Shown here one piece after another: positions 1 to 11,295 of a stretch of DNA of 64,000 nucleotides. The DNA is taken from assembly GCF_001509795.1 (NCBI RefSeq), contig NZ_LLZN01000048.1:1-64000 (forward strand), in the 5' to 3' direction. The translations under genes and the position numbers were made by a program. Origin of the DNA: Streptomyces sp. NRRL WC-3605 (GTDB lineage: Bacteria; Actinomycetota; Actinomycetes; Streptomycetales; Streptomycetaceae). Below the pieces are notes generated by a model, which was not told the DNA's origin, made no database searches, and was given only the letters and a program-made list of their open reading frames with translations. How positions within the stretch are numbered: the first letter of the stretch is position 1; each line of letters opens with the position of its first letter.

Positions 1-252
1 CTCCACCACCCCCTGGCCGACCACCCCCGCGTCCTCGCCCAGGCCGCCGCCCACCGCGCTCCCGATCGTCTTGCCCGGCACCTCGTCAGCGTCGCCGATG
101 CCGTGCTGCCCCTGCTGCCCTCGGTGCTGCCGCGCGGGGCGGAGAAACCCTCGGCCACCCACCGTGCCCGGCTCGCGCTCGCCGAAGCCGCCGGGGCGGT
201 GCTGGCCGGTGGCCTGTCCCTGCTCGGCATCGACGCACCCGAACATCTCTGA
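1..252 (+). CDS. ArgS-related anticodon-binding (DALR-like) protein, 3' end only
   Basis: The window opens inside this gene; 83 C-terminal residues and the TGA are visible. The fragment is an alpha-helical, Ala/Leu/Arg-rich tail ending [11 protein letters not shown]. It resembles the DALR anticodon-binding C-terminus of arginyl-tRNA synthetases. In Streptomyces a stand-alone ArgS-like protein (NrtL) lies directly upstream of lysA, and that context supports the call. The catalytic part, if any, lies outside the window, so a full-length argS cannot be excluded. The stop is 17 bases before lysA on the same strand, so the two are probably co-transcribed. Confidence 0.6.
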   Translation, partial: LHHPLADHPRVLAQAAAHRAPDRLARHLVSVADAVLPLLPSVLPRGAEKPSATHRARLALAEAAGAVLAGGLSLLGIDAPEHL

Positions 253-269
253 GGAAGCCGACAAGAGTC

Positions 270-1661
270 ATGAGCCGTTCCGCACACCCCGCCGGGCCCC
301 GTCACGCCGACGTCCTCCCCGAGGGCCACTACTCGGCCCCGCCCGCGGACCTCAACGCCCTCGACCCCAAGGTGTGGGCCCGGACCGTCGCCCGGGGCGC
401 CGACGGCGTCGTCACCGTCGGCGGTGTCGACGTGAACACCCTCGCCGAACAGCACGGCACCCCGGCCTACGTCCTCGACGAGGCCGACTTCCGGGCCCGC
501 GCCCGCGCCTGGCGCGAGGCCTTCGGGCAGGACGCCGACGTCTTCTACGCGGGGAAGGCGTTCCTCTCCCGTGCCGTCGTGCGGTGGCTGCACGAGGAGG
601 GGCTCAACCTCGACGTGTGCTCCGGCGGCGAGCTCGCCACCGCGCTGTCCGCCGGGATGCCCGCCGAGCGGATCGCCTTCCACGGGAACAACAAGTCCAC
701 TCACGAGATCCGCCGGGCCGTAGAGGCCGGTGTCGGGCGGATCGTCCTCGACTCCTTCCAGGAGATCGTCCGCGTCGCCCACGTCGCTCAGGAGCTGGGC
801 CGGCGGCAGCGGGTCCAGATCCGCATCACCGTCGGCGTCGAGGCGCACACCCACGAGTTCATCGCCACCGCCCACGAGGACCAGAAGTTCGGCATCCCGC
901 TGGCCGGCGGGCAGGCCGCCGAGGCCGTGCGGCGGGCGCTCCAGCTCGACGGGCTGGAGCTCATCGGGATCCACTCCCACATCGGGTCGCAGATCTTCGA
1001 CATGTCCGGGTTCGAGGTCGCCGCGCACCGGGTCGTCGGGCTGCTCAAGGACATCCGGGACGAGCACGGGGTCGAGCTGCCCGAGATCGACCTCGGGGGT
1101 GGGCTCGGGATCGCGTACACCAGCGGCGACGACCCGCGCGAGCCGCACGAGATCGCCAAGGCGCTCACCGAGATCGTCACCCGTGAGTGTGAGAGCGCCC
1201 GGCTGCGCACGCCGCGGATCTCCGTGGAGCCGGGGCGGGCCGTCGTCGGGCCGACCGCGTTCACGCTCTACGAGGTCGGGACCGTCAAGCCCCTCGACGG
1301 GCTGCGGACGTACGTCTCCGTCGACGGCGGCATGTCCGACAACATCCGCACGGCCCTGTACGACGCCGAGTACAGCGTCGCCCTGGTGTCCCGGACCAGT
1401 GACGCCGAGCCGATGCTCGCCCGCGTCGTCGGCAAGCACTGCGAGAGCGGGGACATCGTCGTGAAGGACGCGTTCCTGCCGGCCGACCTGGCTCCGGGTG
1501 ACCTCATCGCCGTACCGGCCACCGGCGCGTACTGCCGTTCCATGGCCAGCAACTACAACCACGTGCTGCGGCCGCCGGTCGTCGCCGTGCACGACGGCGC
1601 CTCCCGGGAGATCGTCCGGCGGGAGACGGAGGAGGACCTCCTGCGGCTCGACGTGGGCTGA
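270..1661 (+). CDS. lysA: Diaminopimelate decarboxylase
   Basis: PLP-dependent fold-III decarboxylase (463 aa) that converts meso-diaminopimelate to L-lysine, the last step of lysine synthesis in the cytoplasm. Visible family marks are the PLP lysine in VFYAGKAF (about K96), HSHIGSQ, the glycine-rich phosphate-binding GGGLGIAY, the EPGR motif (about E320), and CESGD (about C391), which donates an active-site residue across the dimer. Length is normal for actinobacterial LysA, with a short N-terminal extension. The ATG follows GAGGAA by about a dozen bases. It sits in a compact aspartate-pathway cluster with hom, thrC and thrB. Confidence 0.96.
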   Translation: MSRSAHPAGPRHADVLPEGHYSAPPADLNALDPKVWARTVARGADGVVTVGGVDVNTLAEQHGTPAYVLDEADFRARARAWREAFGQDADVFYAGKAFLSRAVVRWLHEEGLNLDVCSGGELATALSAGMPAERIAFHGNNKSTHEIRRAVEAGVGRIVLDSFQEIVRVAHVAQELGRRQRVQIRITVGVEAHTHEFIATAHEDQKFGIPLAGGQAAEAVRRALQLDGLELIGIHSHIGSQIFDMSGFEVAAHRVVGLLKDIRDEHGVELPEIDLGGGLGIAYTSGDDPREPHEIAKALTEIVTRECESARLRTPRISVEPGRAVVGPTAFTLYEVGTVKPLDGLRTYVSVDGGMSDNIRTALYDAEYSVALVSRTSDAEPMLARVVGKHCESGDIVVKDAFLPADLAPGDLIAVPATGAYCRSMASNYNHVLRPPVVAVHDGASREIVRRETEEDLLRLDVG

Positions 1662-1730
1662 CCCACGGCCACCACCGGGGCCCGGGCTGGAAGATCTCCC
1701 GTCGCCCACCCCGTACAAATGAAATAGATG

Positions 1731-1777
1731 TCTCACGATCCGGACGAAGGGCAGAAACCTCCGTCCGGTGAGTGAGA
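1731..1777 (+). promoter_or_regulatory. Two-part hairpin in the hom leader
   Basis: TCTCAC (1731-1736) and CCGGACG (1740-1746) pair with CGTCCGG (1762-1768) and GTGAGA (1772-1777), leaving a 3+3 internal loop and a 15-base apical loop. It covers a possible upstream GTG start (1768) of hom and ends about 38 bases before the preferred hom start. No T-run follows, so it looks more like a leader structure or dyad operator than a classical terminator. It could equally be a Rho-assisted end for lysA. Confidence 0.5.
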
Positions 1778-1815
1778 CTGGTGCAACCGTAGACGGTATG
1801 AGGAAACGAGGTCGG

Positions 1816-3108
1816 ATGATGCGTACGCGTCCGCTGAAGGTGGCGCTGCTGGGCTGTGGAGTGGTCGGCTCAGAGGTGGCGCGCATCATGACGACGCACG
1901 CCGACGACCTCGCCGCCCGCATCGGCGCCCCGGTGGAGCTCGCGGGCGTGGCCGTACGGCGTCCCGCCAAGGTGCGTGAAGGCATCGACCCCGCGCTGGT
2001 CACCACCGACGCCACCGCCCTCGTCAAACGCGGCGACATCGACGTCGTCGTGGAGGTCATCGGGGGCATCGAGCCCGCCCGTACGCTCATCACCACCGCT
2101 TTCGAGCACGGCGCCTCCGTCGTCTCCGCCAACAAGGCGCTCCTCGCCCAGGCCGGCGCGGCCCTGCACGCCGCCGCAGAGCAGCACGGCAAGGACCTCT
2201 ACTACGAGGCCGCCGTCGCCGGGGCCATCCCGCTGATCCGGCCGTTGAGGGAGTCCCTCGCGGGCGACAAGGTCAACCGCGTGCTCGGCATCGTCAACGG
2301 CACCACCAACTTCATCCTCGACAAGATGGACAGCACGGGGGCCGGCTACCAGGAGGCCCTCGACGAGGCCACCGCGCTCGGGTACGCGGAGGCCGATCCC
2401 ACCGCCGACGTCGAGGGGTTCGACGCCGCCGCCAAGGCCGCCATCCTCGCGGGCATCGCCTTCCACACGCGCGTGCGCCTCGACGACGTCTACCGCGAGG
2501 GCATGACCGAGGTGACCGCGGCCGACTTCGCCTCCGCCAAGGAGATGGGCTGCACGATCAAGCTGCTCGCCATCTGCGAGCGGGCCGCGGACGGCGGGTC
2601 CGTCACCGCGCGCGTGCACCCCGCGATGATCCCGCTGACTCATCCGCTGGCCTCCGTGCGCGGCGCGTACAACGCCGTGTTCGTCGAGTCCGACGCCAGC
2701 GGACAGCTGATGTTCTACGGCCCCGGCGCGGGCGGCTCCCCGACCGCGTCCGCCGTGCTCGGCGACCTCGTCGCCGTCTGCCGCAACCGGCTCAACGGCG
2801 CGACCGGTCCCGGCGAGTCCGCGTACGCGGCCCTTCCCGTCTCCGGGATGGGCGAGGTCGTCACGCGGTACCACATCAGCCTTGACGTGGCGGACAAACC
2901 GGGCGTTCTCGCCCAGGTCGCGACCGTGTTCGCGGAGCACGGGGTGTCGATCGACACCGTCCGCCAGCAGGGCAAGGACGGCGAGGCGTCCCTCGTCGTC
3001 GTCACCCACCGTGCGTCCGACGCGGCCCTCGTCGGGACCGTCGAGGCGTTGCGCAAGCTCGACACCGTGCGGGGTGTCGCCAGCATCATGCGGGTTGAAG
3101 GAGAGTAA
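1816..3108 (+). CDS. hom: Homoserine dehydrogenase
   Basis: NAD(P)-dependent reduction of aspartate semialdehyde to homoserine, at the branch between lysine and threonine/methionine synthesis. About 430 aa from the preferred ATG, which is preceded by ACGAGG at 5-base spacing. In-frame upstream starts (GTG 1768, ATG 1798) exist, but the first lies in the hairpin above. The N-terminus carries the Rossmann motif LLGCGVVGSEVA; the centre has the catalytic-domain signature GIVNGTTNFIL and the acidic EADPTADVEG. The last roughly 80 residues are an ACT domain (DVADKPGVLAQVA), consistent with allosteric feedback by threonine. It stops 6 bases before thrC. Confidence 0.96.
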   Translation: MMRTRPLKVALLGCGVVGSEVARIMTTHADDLAARIGAPVELAGVAVRRPAKVREGIDPALVTTDATALVKRGDIDVVVEVIGGIEPARTLITTAFEHGASVVSANKALLAQAGAALHAAAEQHGKDLYYEAAVAGAIPLIRPLRESLAGDKVNRVLGIVNGTTNFILDKMDSTGAGYQEALDEATALGYAEADPTADVEGFDAAAKAAILAGIAFHTRVRLDDVYREGMTEVTAADFASAKEMGCTIKLLAICERAADGGSVTARVHPAMIPLTHPLASVRGAYNAVFVESDASGQLMFYGPGAGGSPTASAVLGDLVAVCRNRLNGATGPGESAYAALPVSGMGEVVTRYHISLDVADKPGVLAQVATVFAEHGVSIDTVRQQGKDGEASLVVVTHRASDAALVGTVEALRKLDTVRGVASIMRVEGE

Positions 3109-3114
3109 CCAGCA

Positions 3115-4173
3115 ATGACCCACCAGTGGCGCGGAATCATCGAGGAGTACCGGGACCGGCTGCCCGTCTCCGACACCACGCCGGTCGTGACGCTCCGTGA
3201 GGGCGGCACGCCCCTCGTGCCCGCGCAGGTGCTCTCCGAGCGCACGGGCTGCGAGGTCCACCTCAAGGTGGAGGGCGCGAACCCGACGGGGTCCTTCAAG
3301 GACCGCGGCATGACGATGGCCATCACGCGGGCCAAGGAGGAGGGCGCCAAGGCGGTCATCTGCGCCTCCACCGGCAACACCTCCGCCTCGGCCGCCGCCT
3401 ACGCGGTGCGCGCCGGCATGGTGTCCGCCGTGCTCGTGCCGCAGGGCAAGATCGCGCTCGGCAAGATGGGCCAGGCCCTCGTGCACGGCGCGAAGATCCT
3501 CCAGGTCGACGGCAACTTCGACGACTGCCTCACGCTCGCCCGCGACCTCAGCGACAACTACCCGGTCTCGCTGGTGAATTCGGTGAACCCGGTGCGGATC
3601 GAGGGGCAGAAGACGGCCGCCTTCGAGATCGTGGACATGCTGGGCGACGCCCCCGACATCCACGTCCTCCCGGTGGGCAACGCGGGCAACATCACCGCGT
3701 ACTGGAAGGGGTACCGGGAGTACGCCGCCGACGGCCCGGCCACCCGCACCCCCCGCATGTGGGGCTTCCAGGCCTCCGGCTCCGCGCCCATCGTGCGCGG
3801 CGAGGTCGTCAAGGACCCCTCGACGATCGCCACCGCCATCCGGATCGGCAACCCGGCCTCCTGGCAGTACGCCCTCGACGCGCGCGACGAGTCGGGCGGC
3901 TTCATCGACGAGGTGACGGACCGTGAGATCCTGCGCGCCTACCGGCTGTTGGCCGCGCAGGAGGGCGTCTTCGTGGAGCCCGCGTCGGCCGCGTCGGTCG
4001 CCGGTCTGCTGAAGGCGGCCGAGCAGGGCAAGGTCGACCCGGGCCAGCGGATCGTCTGCACGGTCACCGGGAACGGCCTGAAGGACCCCGACTGGGCCGT
4101 CGCCGGCGCCCCGCAGCCGGTCACCGTCCCGGTCGACGCGGCCACGGCGGCCGAGCGGCTCGGACTGGCGTAG
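3115..4173 (+). CDS. thrC: Threonine synthase
   Basis: PLP enzyme (352 aa, the short bacterial class) converting O-phosphohomoserine to threonine. The PLP lysine is in GSFKDRGM (about K62), followed by the [14 protein letters not shown] phosphate-binding loop and the glycine-rich NAGNITAYW segment. It starts 6 bases after hom, with AAGGAGAG inside the hom 3' end as ribosome binding site, so hom-thrC form an operon. The stop overlaps a hairpin by one base, and thrB is separated by more than 300 bases, suggesting a separate unit for thrB. Confidence 0.96.
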   Translation: MTHQWRGIIEEYRDRLPVSDTTPVVTLREGGTPLVPAQVLSERTGCEVHLKVEGANPTGSFKDRGMTMAITRAKEEGAKAVICASTGNTSASAAAYAVRAGMVSAVLVPQGKIALGKMGQALVHGAKILQVDGNFDDCLTLARDLSDNYPVSLVNSVNPVRIEGQKTAAFEIVDMLGDAPDIHVLPVGNAGNITAYWKGYREYAADGPATRTPRMWGFQASGSAPIVRGEVVKDPSTIATAIRIGNPASWQYALDARDESGGFIDEVTDREILRAYRLLAAQEGVFVEPASAASVAGLLKAAEQGKVDPGQRIVCTVTGNGLKDPDWAVAGAPQPVTVPVDAATAAERLGLA

Positions 4174-4199
4174 GCGCCGCCGGACGGGCGTGCGGCGCC
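4173..4199 (+). terminator. Hairpin after thrC
   Basis: GGCGCCGC (4173-4180) pairs perfectly with GCGGCGCC (4192-4199) around an 11-base loop. There is no T-tract, as is common for Streptomyces terminators. It fits an end point for hom-thrC and separates that operon from thrB. Confidence 0.5.
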
Positions 4200-4278
4200 A
4201 CCGCCGGAGCAGTGGCGCCACGCCCCGTCGCAGGGTTTCGCGCGACACGTCGGGGAGCGCCCACCCGGGAAAGGTCCC

Positions 4279-4307
4279 TTGACGGGGGTGCACAGGGGGC
4301 ATACGAC
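4279..4307 (+). promoter_or_regulatory. Candidate thrB promoter
   Basis: The 333-base gap between thrC and thrB holds TTGACG at 4279-4284 and, 17 bases on, TACGAC at 4302-4307. The -35 is close to the vegetative consensus and the -10 is moderate. Nothing else gene-like is visible in the gap. The long distance to the thrB start (about 195 bases) would leave a substantial leader. Confidence 0.35.
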
Positions 4308-4506
4308 ACGCGTCGTGCGCCTCCTGTGCGCCCTATGTCGCCACAGAACCTGTCTTCGATAGGCTGTACTGAACCCGCCCGCCGCATATGCCTCCGCAGG
4401 GGCGCGGTGCCGCGCCGTCTCCGCGGCCCGGACGCGGCCCCCTGGGTTCTCGTACGGCATCGAAGTGTCTTCGACAATCACGCAGCTCAAGGAGAGTCAT
4501 CGAGCG

Positions 4507-5436
4507 ATGGCCGGTCCAGCGTTCCGCGCCGCCGCCGTCCGGGTGCGCGTCCCCGCCACCAGCGCCAACCTCGGCCCGGGCTTCGACGCCCTCGGCCTGT
4601 CGCTGGGGCTCTACGACGACGTCGTCGTCCGGGTGGCCGACTCCGGGCTGCACATCGACATCGCGGGTGAGGGCAGCGAGACACTGCCCCGCGACGAGAA
4701 GCACCTGCTCGTACGGTCCCTGCGCACCGCATTCGACCTGCTGGGCGGCCAGCCGCGCGGCCTCGAGATCGTGTGCGCCAACCGCATCCCGCACGGCCGC
4801 GGCCTCGGCTCCTCCTCCGCCGCCATCTGCGCCGGCATCGTCGCCGCCCGGGCGGTGACCATAGGCGGCGAGACCAGGCTCGACGACGACGCCCTGCTGG
4901 AGCTCGCCACCGAGATCGAGGGCCACCCCGACAACGTCGCCGCCTGTCTGCTCGGCGGGTTCACCCTGTCCTGGATGGAGGCCGGCGCCGCCCGCGCCAT
5001 CAGGATGGATCCGGCCGATTCCATCGTTCCGGTGGTTTTCGTCCCCGGGAAGCCGGTCCTCACCGAGACCGCGCGCGGACTGCTCCCGCGCTCCGTCCCG
5101 CACGTCGACGCCGCCGCCAACGCGGGTCGTGCCGCCCTGCTCGTCGAGGCCCTGACCAGGCGCCCCGAGCTGCTGCTGCCCGCCACCGAGGACCGCCTCC
5201 ACCAGGAGTACCGCGCGCCCGCAATGCCGGAGAGCGCCGCGCTGGTGGAGCGGCTGCGGGCCGACGGAGTGCCCGCGGTGATCTCCGGCGCGGGCCCGAC
5301 CGTGCTGGCCCTGGCCGACGAGGCCAGTGCCGACAAGGTCGCCCATCTGGCAGGCGAGGGATGGGCCGCGAACCGGCTCGACCTCGACGCTCAAGGCGCG
5401 TGCGTACTGCCGCTCGCGCCGTCCGGTGACATCTAG
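4507..5436 (+). CDS. thrB: Homoserine kinase
   Basis: GHMP-family kinase (309 aa) making O-phosphohomoserine, the substrate of ThrC. Clear marks are the N-terminal VRVPATSANLGPGFD motif and the ATP-binding loop HGRGLGSSSAA, with the C-terminal GHMP motif VISGAGPTVLAL. The ATG at 4507 has AAGGAGAG ten bases upstream. An in-frame GTG at 4465 has no such site and would add 14 residues not seen in relatives. Order hom-thrC-thrB is standard for Actinobacteria. Confidence 0.96.
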   Translation: MAGPAFRAAAVRVRVPATSANLGPGFDALGLSLGLYDDVVVRVADSGLHIDIAGEGSETLPRDEKHLLVRSLRTAFDLLGGQPRGLEIVCANRIPHGRGLGSSSAAICAGIVAARAVTIGGETRLDDDALLELATEIEGHPDNVAACLLGGFTLSWMEAGAARAIRMDPADSIVPVVFVPGKPVLTETARGLLPRSVPHVDAAANAGRAALLVEALTRRPELLLPATEDRLHQEYRAPAMPESAALVERLRADGVPAVISGAGPTVLALADEASADKVAHLAGEGWAANRLDLDAQGACVLPLAPSGDI

Positions 5437-5847
5437 AAGCGTGCGGTTGCCGGATTTCGAGAGGGGGAATGTTTGTTGGATCCGGTAGTGTTAACCTCAA
5501 GTCTGCACCCGACCCCACCATGGCGAGGTGCTTCGTGTCCCCGTCCGGGACAGACATTCTTCCGGGAGCCTCCCAAGTCGCACTGTGTTCCGTACGACGT
5601 ATGCGGGCAGTACCTCGTACACGAGCGCTGAGCGACTCGCCGGGCACGCTCCGGAACCGGCGCGACCGAGCCGCGTGACACCGACACTCAGTGCCACGGC
5701 TCAGGGAACCGCCATCTCCAGATATTCCTCCGCCGCCTTTGGCGGACCACCGCCCCGGCACGGTCCACACACCAAGGACCGACGCCGGACAGCACAACCG
5801 GTCGCCGAGCCAGACAGGCCGACGTCCGCTCCAGGGAAGGACCCTTC
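5437..5847 (+). other. Long untranslated leader upstream of rho
   Basis: 411 bases without a convincing gene. It holds a possible -10 (TAGTGT, 5486-5491) followed by GTTAACC. Further on is a small perfect hairpin, TGTCCC (5536-5541) with GGGACA (5547-5552) and a 5-base loop. An ATG-initiated frame (5520-5678, 52 codons, MARCFVSPSG at its start) has no ribosome binding site. Long leaders are expected for rho, which autoregulates by termination in many bacteria, so this may be the autoregulatory region. I see no recognised riboswitch. Confidence 0.45.
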
Positions 5848-7887
<2,040 letters not shown>

Positions 7888-7904
7888 GCCGGTTCGCGTC
7901 CAGT

Positions 7905-7946
7905 AAAGGCCGCCCCACGTCACGCGAGTGACGTGGGGCGGCCTTT
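7905..7946 (+). terminator. Intrinsic terminator of rho
   Basis: A perfect 19-base-pair stem (7905-7923 with 7928-7946) closed by GCGA and followed by TTGG, with the stem itself ending in TTT. It starts 17 bases after the rho stop. Its right arm contains a GTG that would otherwise look like a start for the next gene. Confidence 0.92.
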
Positions 7947-8008
7947 TGGCGCTGATAGGGACGGGTGCCTCAGGCACCCCTTCCTACTCTTGTGTCTCTG
8001 GGGGGACC

Positions 8009-9820
8009 TTGACCACCACCCAATCCGGCAGCGGTCGTCACAGACGCCGGATCCGCTTCGCGCTGCCCGTCGCCGCCGCCGGTGTCGCCGCGGCCGTCGC
8101 CGCCGCCCTGCTCACGTCCACCGCGGGAGCCGCCACCGCCGCGCCGCAGCCCACCGTGAAGCCCGCCACGGCCTCGGTGCCGTCGGCCGAGCTGGAGCGC
8201 CGCGTGTCCGGCGCGCTCGCCGGCGACGACATCGCGGGTGAGCCGGCGAAGAAGTCGTCGTACGCCGCGGGCGGCGACGACTCGACCGCGAGCCCCATGG
8301 TGATCGGCGGCACCACGACCAGCATCACCACGGCGCCCTGGATGGCGCAGCTCTGGTACTACGACGACCGGGGCACCGCCACCGAGGACGACGACCTCGG
8401 CTTCTTCTGCGGCGGCGCCGTCGTCGCGCCGACGAAGATCCTCACCGCCGCGCACTGCGTCAAGGGCTACGACTGGTACAACTACGGCGCCATCGTCACC
8501 GGCACCAACCAGCTGCCCACCTCCGACGGCTCCGGCGGCAGCGACCTGCACGGCGGCACCGTGTCCCTGCCGTACCGGCAGTGGTACCACCCGTCGTACA
8601 GCGCGACGAAGATCGACAACGACATCGCCGTCATCACGCTGGGCAGCAAGGTCAAGGCGACGCCGATCCGCATGACGACGTCCGGCGACACCTCCTCGTA
8701 CGCCTCCGGCACCAGCGCCAAGGTCTACGGCTGGGGCCGCACCAGCTCCACCAGCCAGGACATCTCGCAGTCGCTGAAGTCGGCGACGCTGCCGATCCAG
8801 TCCGACACCACGTGCGCGGGCTTCTACGGCAGCGACTTCGTCAAGGGCCACATGGTGTGCGCGGGCAAGCCCGCCACCGGCAGCGACAGCGGCACCGTCT
8901 CCGCCTGCAACGGCGACTCCGGCGGGCCGCTCGTGGTGAACGGCCGCATCGTCGGCGTCGTCTCCTGGGGCGTGGAGGACTGCGTCGCCAAGGGCGCCTA
9001 CAGCGTCTTCTCGAAGGTCAGCACCTACGTCGGCGCCGCCTACCCGCGGGTCGAGGACACCAACATCAGCGGTGACCACAAGGCCGACCTGTGGGTGCGC
9101 AACGCCTCCACGAAGACCGGCTACTCGAAGGACTCCAAGGGCAGCTCCTTCGCGGCCCGCGAGTCCTGGGGCAACTGGAACGGCGTGAACGTCGTCCTGC
9201 AGACCGACCTCGACCGGGACGGCTACCAGGACCTCGTCTACCGCCGCAGCAGCGACGGCGACGTCTTCTGGTCGCACTACGTGGCGTCCAGCGAGAGCTG
9301 GTCCACCAAGCAGATCGCGGACAACTGGAAGACCCGTACCCGCATCGTCACCCCGGGTGACGTCACCGGCGACTACCTGCCCGACCTGATCTCGGTCGAC
9401 TCCGGCGGCACGCTGTACGTCTATCCGGGCAAGGGCGACGGCACCTTCGGCTCCCGCTTCTCGGTCCGCACCGGCTGGAACCAGTACAACTCCGTGCGCG
9501 GGCACGGCGACTTCACCGGGGACGGCAAGGCCGACCTGATCGTCCGCCAGGCCGGCACCGGCGACATGTACCTGTACAAGGGCACCGGCAAGACCGGCTC
9601 CGAGGCGTTCTCGTCCCGGATCAAGGTGCGCAGCCACTGGACGTACAACGCCTTCGACGCCGTCGGTGACATCACCGGCGACGGCAAGGCCGACTTCCTG
9701 GCCCGTACGTCCGCCGGCACGCTCTACCTGTACAAGGGCACCGGCAAGGCCACGAGCGAGATCTTCGACACAAGGATCTCGGTCGCGACCGACTTCAAGC
9801 AGTACGACATCTTCGGCTGA
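8009..9820 (+). CDS. Secreted trypsin-like serine protease with C-terminal FG-GAP/VCBS repeats
   Basis: Exported S1 peptidase (about 603 aa). After an Arg-rich N-terminus comes a hydrophobic signal segment (about 15-50, ending in Ala-rich AGAATAAP) and a propeptide. The mature protease begins at VIGG (about 98). The triad is visible: TAAHC (about H149), NDIAV (about D205) and GDSGGPL (about S304). The last 240 residues hold about five FG-GAP-type units (DITGDGKADFLAR and similar), probably a beta-propeller binding calcium and a surface ligand. The TTG start at 8009 follows a G-rich stretch closely; GTG at 7994 is an alternative. Anything further upstream lies in the rho terminator. Confidence 0.88.
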   Translation: MTTTQSGSGRHRRRIRFALPVAAAGVAAAVAAALLTSTAGAATAAPQPTVKPATASVPSAELERRVSGALAGDDIAGEPAKKSSYAAGGDDSTASPMVIGGTTTSITTAPWMAQLWYYDDRGTATEDDDLGFFCGGAVVAPTKILTAAHCVKGYDWYNYGAIVTGTNQLPTSDGSGGSDLHGGTVSLPYRQWYHPSYSATKIDNDIAVITLGSKVKATPIRMTTSGDTSSYASGTSAKVYGWGRTSSTSQDISQSLKSATLPIQSDTTCAGFYGSDFVKGHMVCAGKPATGSDSGTVSACNGDSGGPLVVNGRIVGVVSWGVEDCVAKGAYSVFSKVSTYVGAAYPRVEDTNISGDHKADLWVRNASTKTGYSKDSKGSSFAARESWGNWNGVNVVLQTDLDRDGYQDLVYRRSSDGDVFWSHYVASSESWSTKQIADNWKTRTRIVTPGDVTGDYLPDLISVDSGGTLYVYPGKGDGTFGSRFSVRTGWNQYNSVRGHGDFTGDGKADLIVRQAGTGDMYLYKGTGKTGSEAFSSRIKVRSHWTYNAFDAVGDITGDGKADFLARTSAGTLYLYKGTGKATSEIFDTRISVATDFKQYDIFG

Positions 9821-9827
9821 CGTCCCA

Positions 9828-9855
9828 GGTGAGAGCGGGTTCCGCCCGCCTCACC
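9828..9855 (+). terminator. Hairpin after the protease gene
   Basis: GGTGAG-A-GCGGG (9828-9839) pairs with CCCGC-CTCACC (9845-9855), an 11-pair stem with one bulged A and a 5-base loop, starting 8 bases after the stop. No T-run. It works with the second hairpin just downstream. Confidence 0.55.
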
Positions 9856-9866
9856 CGCAGCTCCCC

Positions 9867-9895
9867 GTGCCCACCGTCGCTCCGGCGGTGGGCAC
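9867..9895 (+). terminator. Second hairpin after the protease gene
   Basis: GTGCCCACCG (9867-9876) pairs perfectly with CGGTGGGCAC (9886-9895) around a 9-base loop. The two consecutive stems should insulate the LCP gene from protease transcription. Confidence 0.55.
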
Positions 9896-10031
9896 AGTCG
9901 TCTGTGCAACCCTCGTCCGGGTTTCCCCGTCTGACCGGACGGGGTGACGATAGTGCGGTAAGGGTGCATATGTACCAGACCCATCCCTGACCGCAAGGGG
10001 GAGACGACCGGACGAGCAACCGAGGAGCGCA

Positions 10032-11171
10032 GTGTCAGCCGAGAGCACGCCGGAGCCCGGCATACCGGGCGGACCCGGCTCCCAGACGCCCCGACAGCGT
10101 GGCAAGGGACGCCGCCGCAAGCCCCGCCAGAGACGCAAGGGGCTGCTGATCGCGGCCTGGACGGCCGCGGGGATCGTCGTCCTGGGCGGTACCGGTGCCG
10201 GGTACCTGTACTTCAAGCTCAACGGCAACCTGCAGAGCGTCGACATCGACCAGGCCCTCGGCACCGACCGGCCGGAGAAGACCGACAACGGCTCCGAGAA
10301 CATCCTCGTGCTCGGCTCCGACTCCCGCTCGGGCGGCAACAGGAAGCTCGGCGGCGGCGCCGACGACGGCAGCGCCCGCTCGGACACCGCGATGATCCTG
10401 CACGTCCACAAGGGCCACAAGAAGGCCAGCGTGGTCTCCGTGCCCCGCGACACGATCATCGACCGGCCCCGCTGCACCGACACCGACGGCACGACCCACC
10501 CGGCGGCCTCCGGGGTCATGTTCAACTCGGCGTACAGCACCGGGGGCGCGCCCTGCGCCGTGAAGACGGTGGAGTCCCTGACCGGCGTCCGCATGGACCA
10601 CTACCTGGAGGTCGACTTCTCCGGCTTCCAGAAGCTGATCGACCGGCTCGGCGGCGTCGAGGTCACCACCACCAAGGCCATCCACGACCCCGACAGCCAT
10701 CTGAAGCTGACCGCCGGCACGCACCGGCTCGACGGGGAGCAGGCCCTCGGCCTCGTCCGCACCCGGCACGGCGTGGGCGACGGCTCCGACCTCGGCCGCA
10801 TCCAGCTCCAGCAGGCGTTCATGAAGGCGCTGATCGAGCAGGCGAAGAGCATCGGTCTGTTCGGCAACCCCAAGCGGCTGCTCGACCTCGCCGACACCGC
10901 CACCAAGACCGTGACGACCGACTCCGACCTGGGCTCGGTCAACCGGCTCATGTCCTTCGCGAACGGCCTCAAGGGCATCAGCTCCAAGAACATGACCATG
11001 GTGACGCTGCCCGTGCGCTACGACCCGGCCGACCCGAACCGGGTGATCGTCGCCGAGGCCAAGGCGAAGCAGGTGTTCACGGCGCTCAAGCACGACAGGC
11101 CGATCCCGAAGGCGGCCACCGAGGGCACCGCGACCGGCGAGGCGAACGGCATCGTGACCAACGCGGAATAG
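10032..11171 (+). CDS. LytR-CpsA-Psr (LCP) family cell-wall glycopolymer ligase
   Basis: Membrane-anchored phosphotransferase (379 aa) of the family that attaches wall teichoic acids or other glycopolymers from lipid carriers to peptidoglycan. A basic N-terminus precedes one transmembrane helix (about 37-58), placing the LCP domain outside. Family marks are [11 protein letters not shown], the SDTAMILHV segment and SVPRDTII, whose Arg and Asp residues contact the pyrophosphate, and LVRTRHG near the end of the domain. GTG start with GAGGAG upstream. Older annotations call it a transcriptional regulator, but the topology argues against DNA binding. Its stop codon overlaps the sigma-R promoter of rpmE. 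Confidence 0.92.
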   Translation: MSAESTPEPGIPGGPGSQTPRQRGKGRRRKPRQRRKGLLIAAWTAAGIVVLGGTGAGYLYFKLNGNLQSVDIDQALGTDRPEKTDNGSENILVLGSDSRSGGNRKLGGGADDGSARSDTAMILHVHKGHKKASVVSVPRDTIIDRPRCTDTDGTTHPAASGVMFNSAYSTGGAPCAVKTVESLTGVRMDHYLEVDFSGFQKLIDRLGGVEVTTTKAIHDPDSHLKLTAGTHRLDGEQALGLVRTRHGVGDGSDLGRIQLQQAFMKALIEQAKSIGLFGNPKRLLDLADTATKTVTTDSDLGSVNRLMSFANGLKGISSKNMTMVTLPVRYDPADPNRVIVAEAKAKQVFTALKHDRPIPKAATEGTATGEANGIVTNAE

Positions 11172-11190
11172 ATCACGGAGCCCCCCGGTT
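11165..11190 (+). promoter_or_regulatory. Sigma-R (thiol-oxidative stress) promoter of rpmE
   Basis: GGAAT (11165-11169) and GTT (11188-11190) are separated by exactly 18 bases, the full sigma-R consensus. rpmE is an established sigma-R target in S. coelicolor. The -35 overlaps the last codons and stop (GCG GAA TAG) of the LCP gene. Transcription would begin near 11197. Confidence 0.85.
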
Positions 11191-11196
11191 TTGGGG

Positions 11197-11290
11197 GATG
11201 GCGCCAGTCCTGGCAGACTGGTACGTCGGCCCCGGTTCACGCTCCCGCAGCCCGCGGCGGCGACCCGGCGCCCTCCCGGAACTCTAGGAG
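11197..11290 (+). other. rpmE leader RNA
   Basis: About 100 untranslated bases between the sigma-R promoter and rpmE. It contains a perfect 6-pair hairpin CCAGTC (11204-11209) / GACTGG (11216-11221) with loop CTGGCA. Leader RNAs bound by L31 are known in Actinobacteria, and this may be one. I judge only from position and the stem, not from a covariance match. Confidence 0.4.
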
Positions 11291-11295
11291 ACACC

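Noticed and set aside
1870..4302. 810-codon open frame on the minus strand opposite hom and thrC
   Set aside because: Frame opened by high GC at third positions; Arg/Gly/Val/Asp-rich composition without domains, and two unmistakable plus-strand genes cover it.
5520..5678. 52-codon frame in the rho leader
   Set aside because: No ribosome binding site and odd composition; kept only as part of the leader description.
7928..8008. Extended start of the protease gene at GTG 7928
   Set aside because: This codon is in the right arm of the perfect rho terminator, so it would not be in the protease message.
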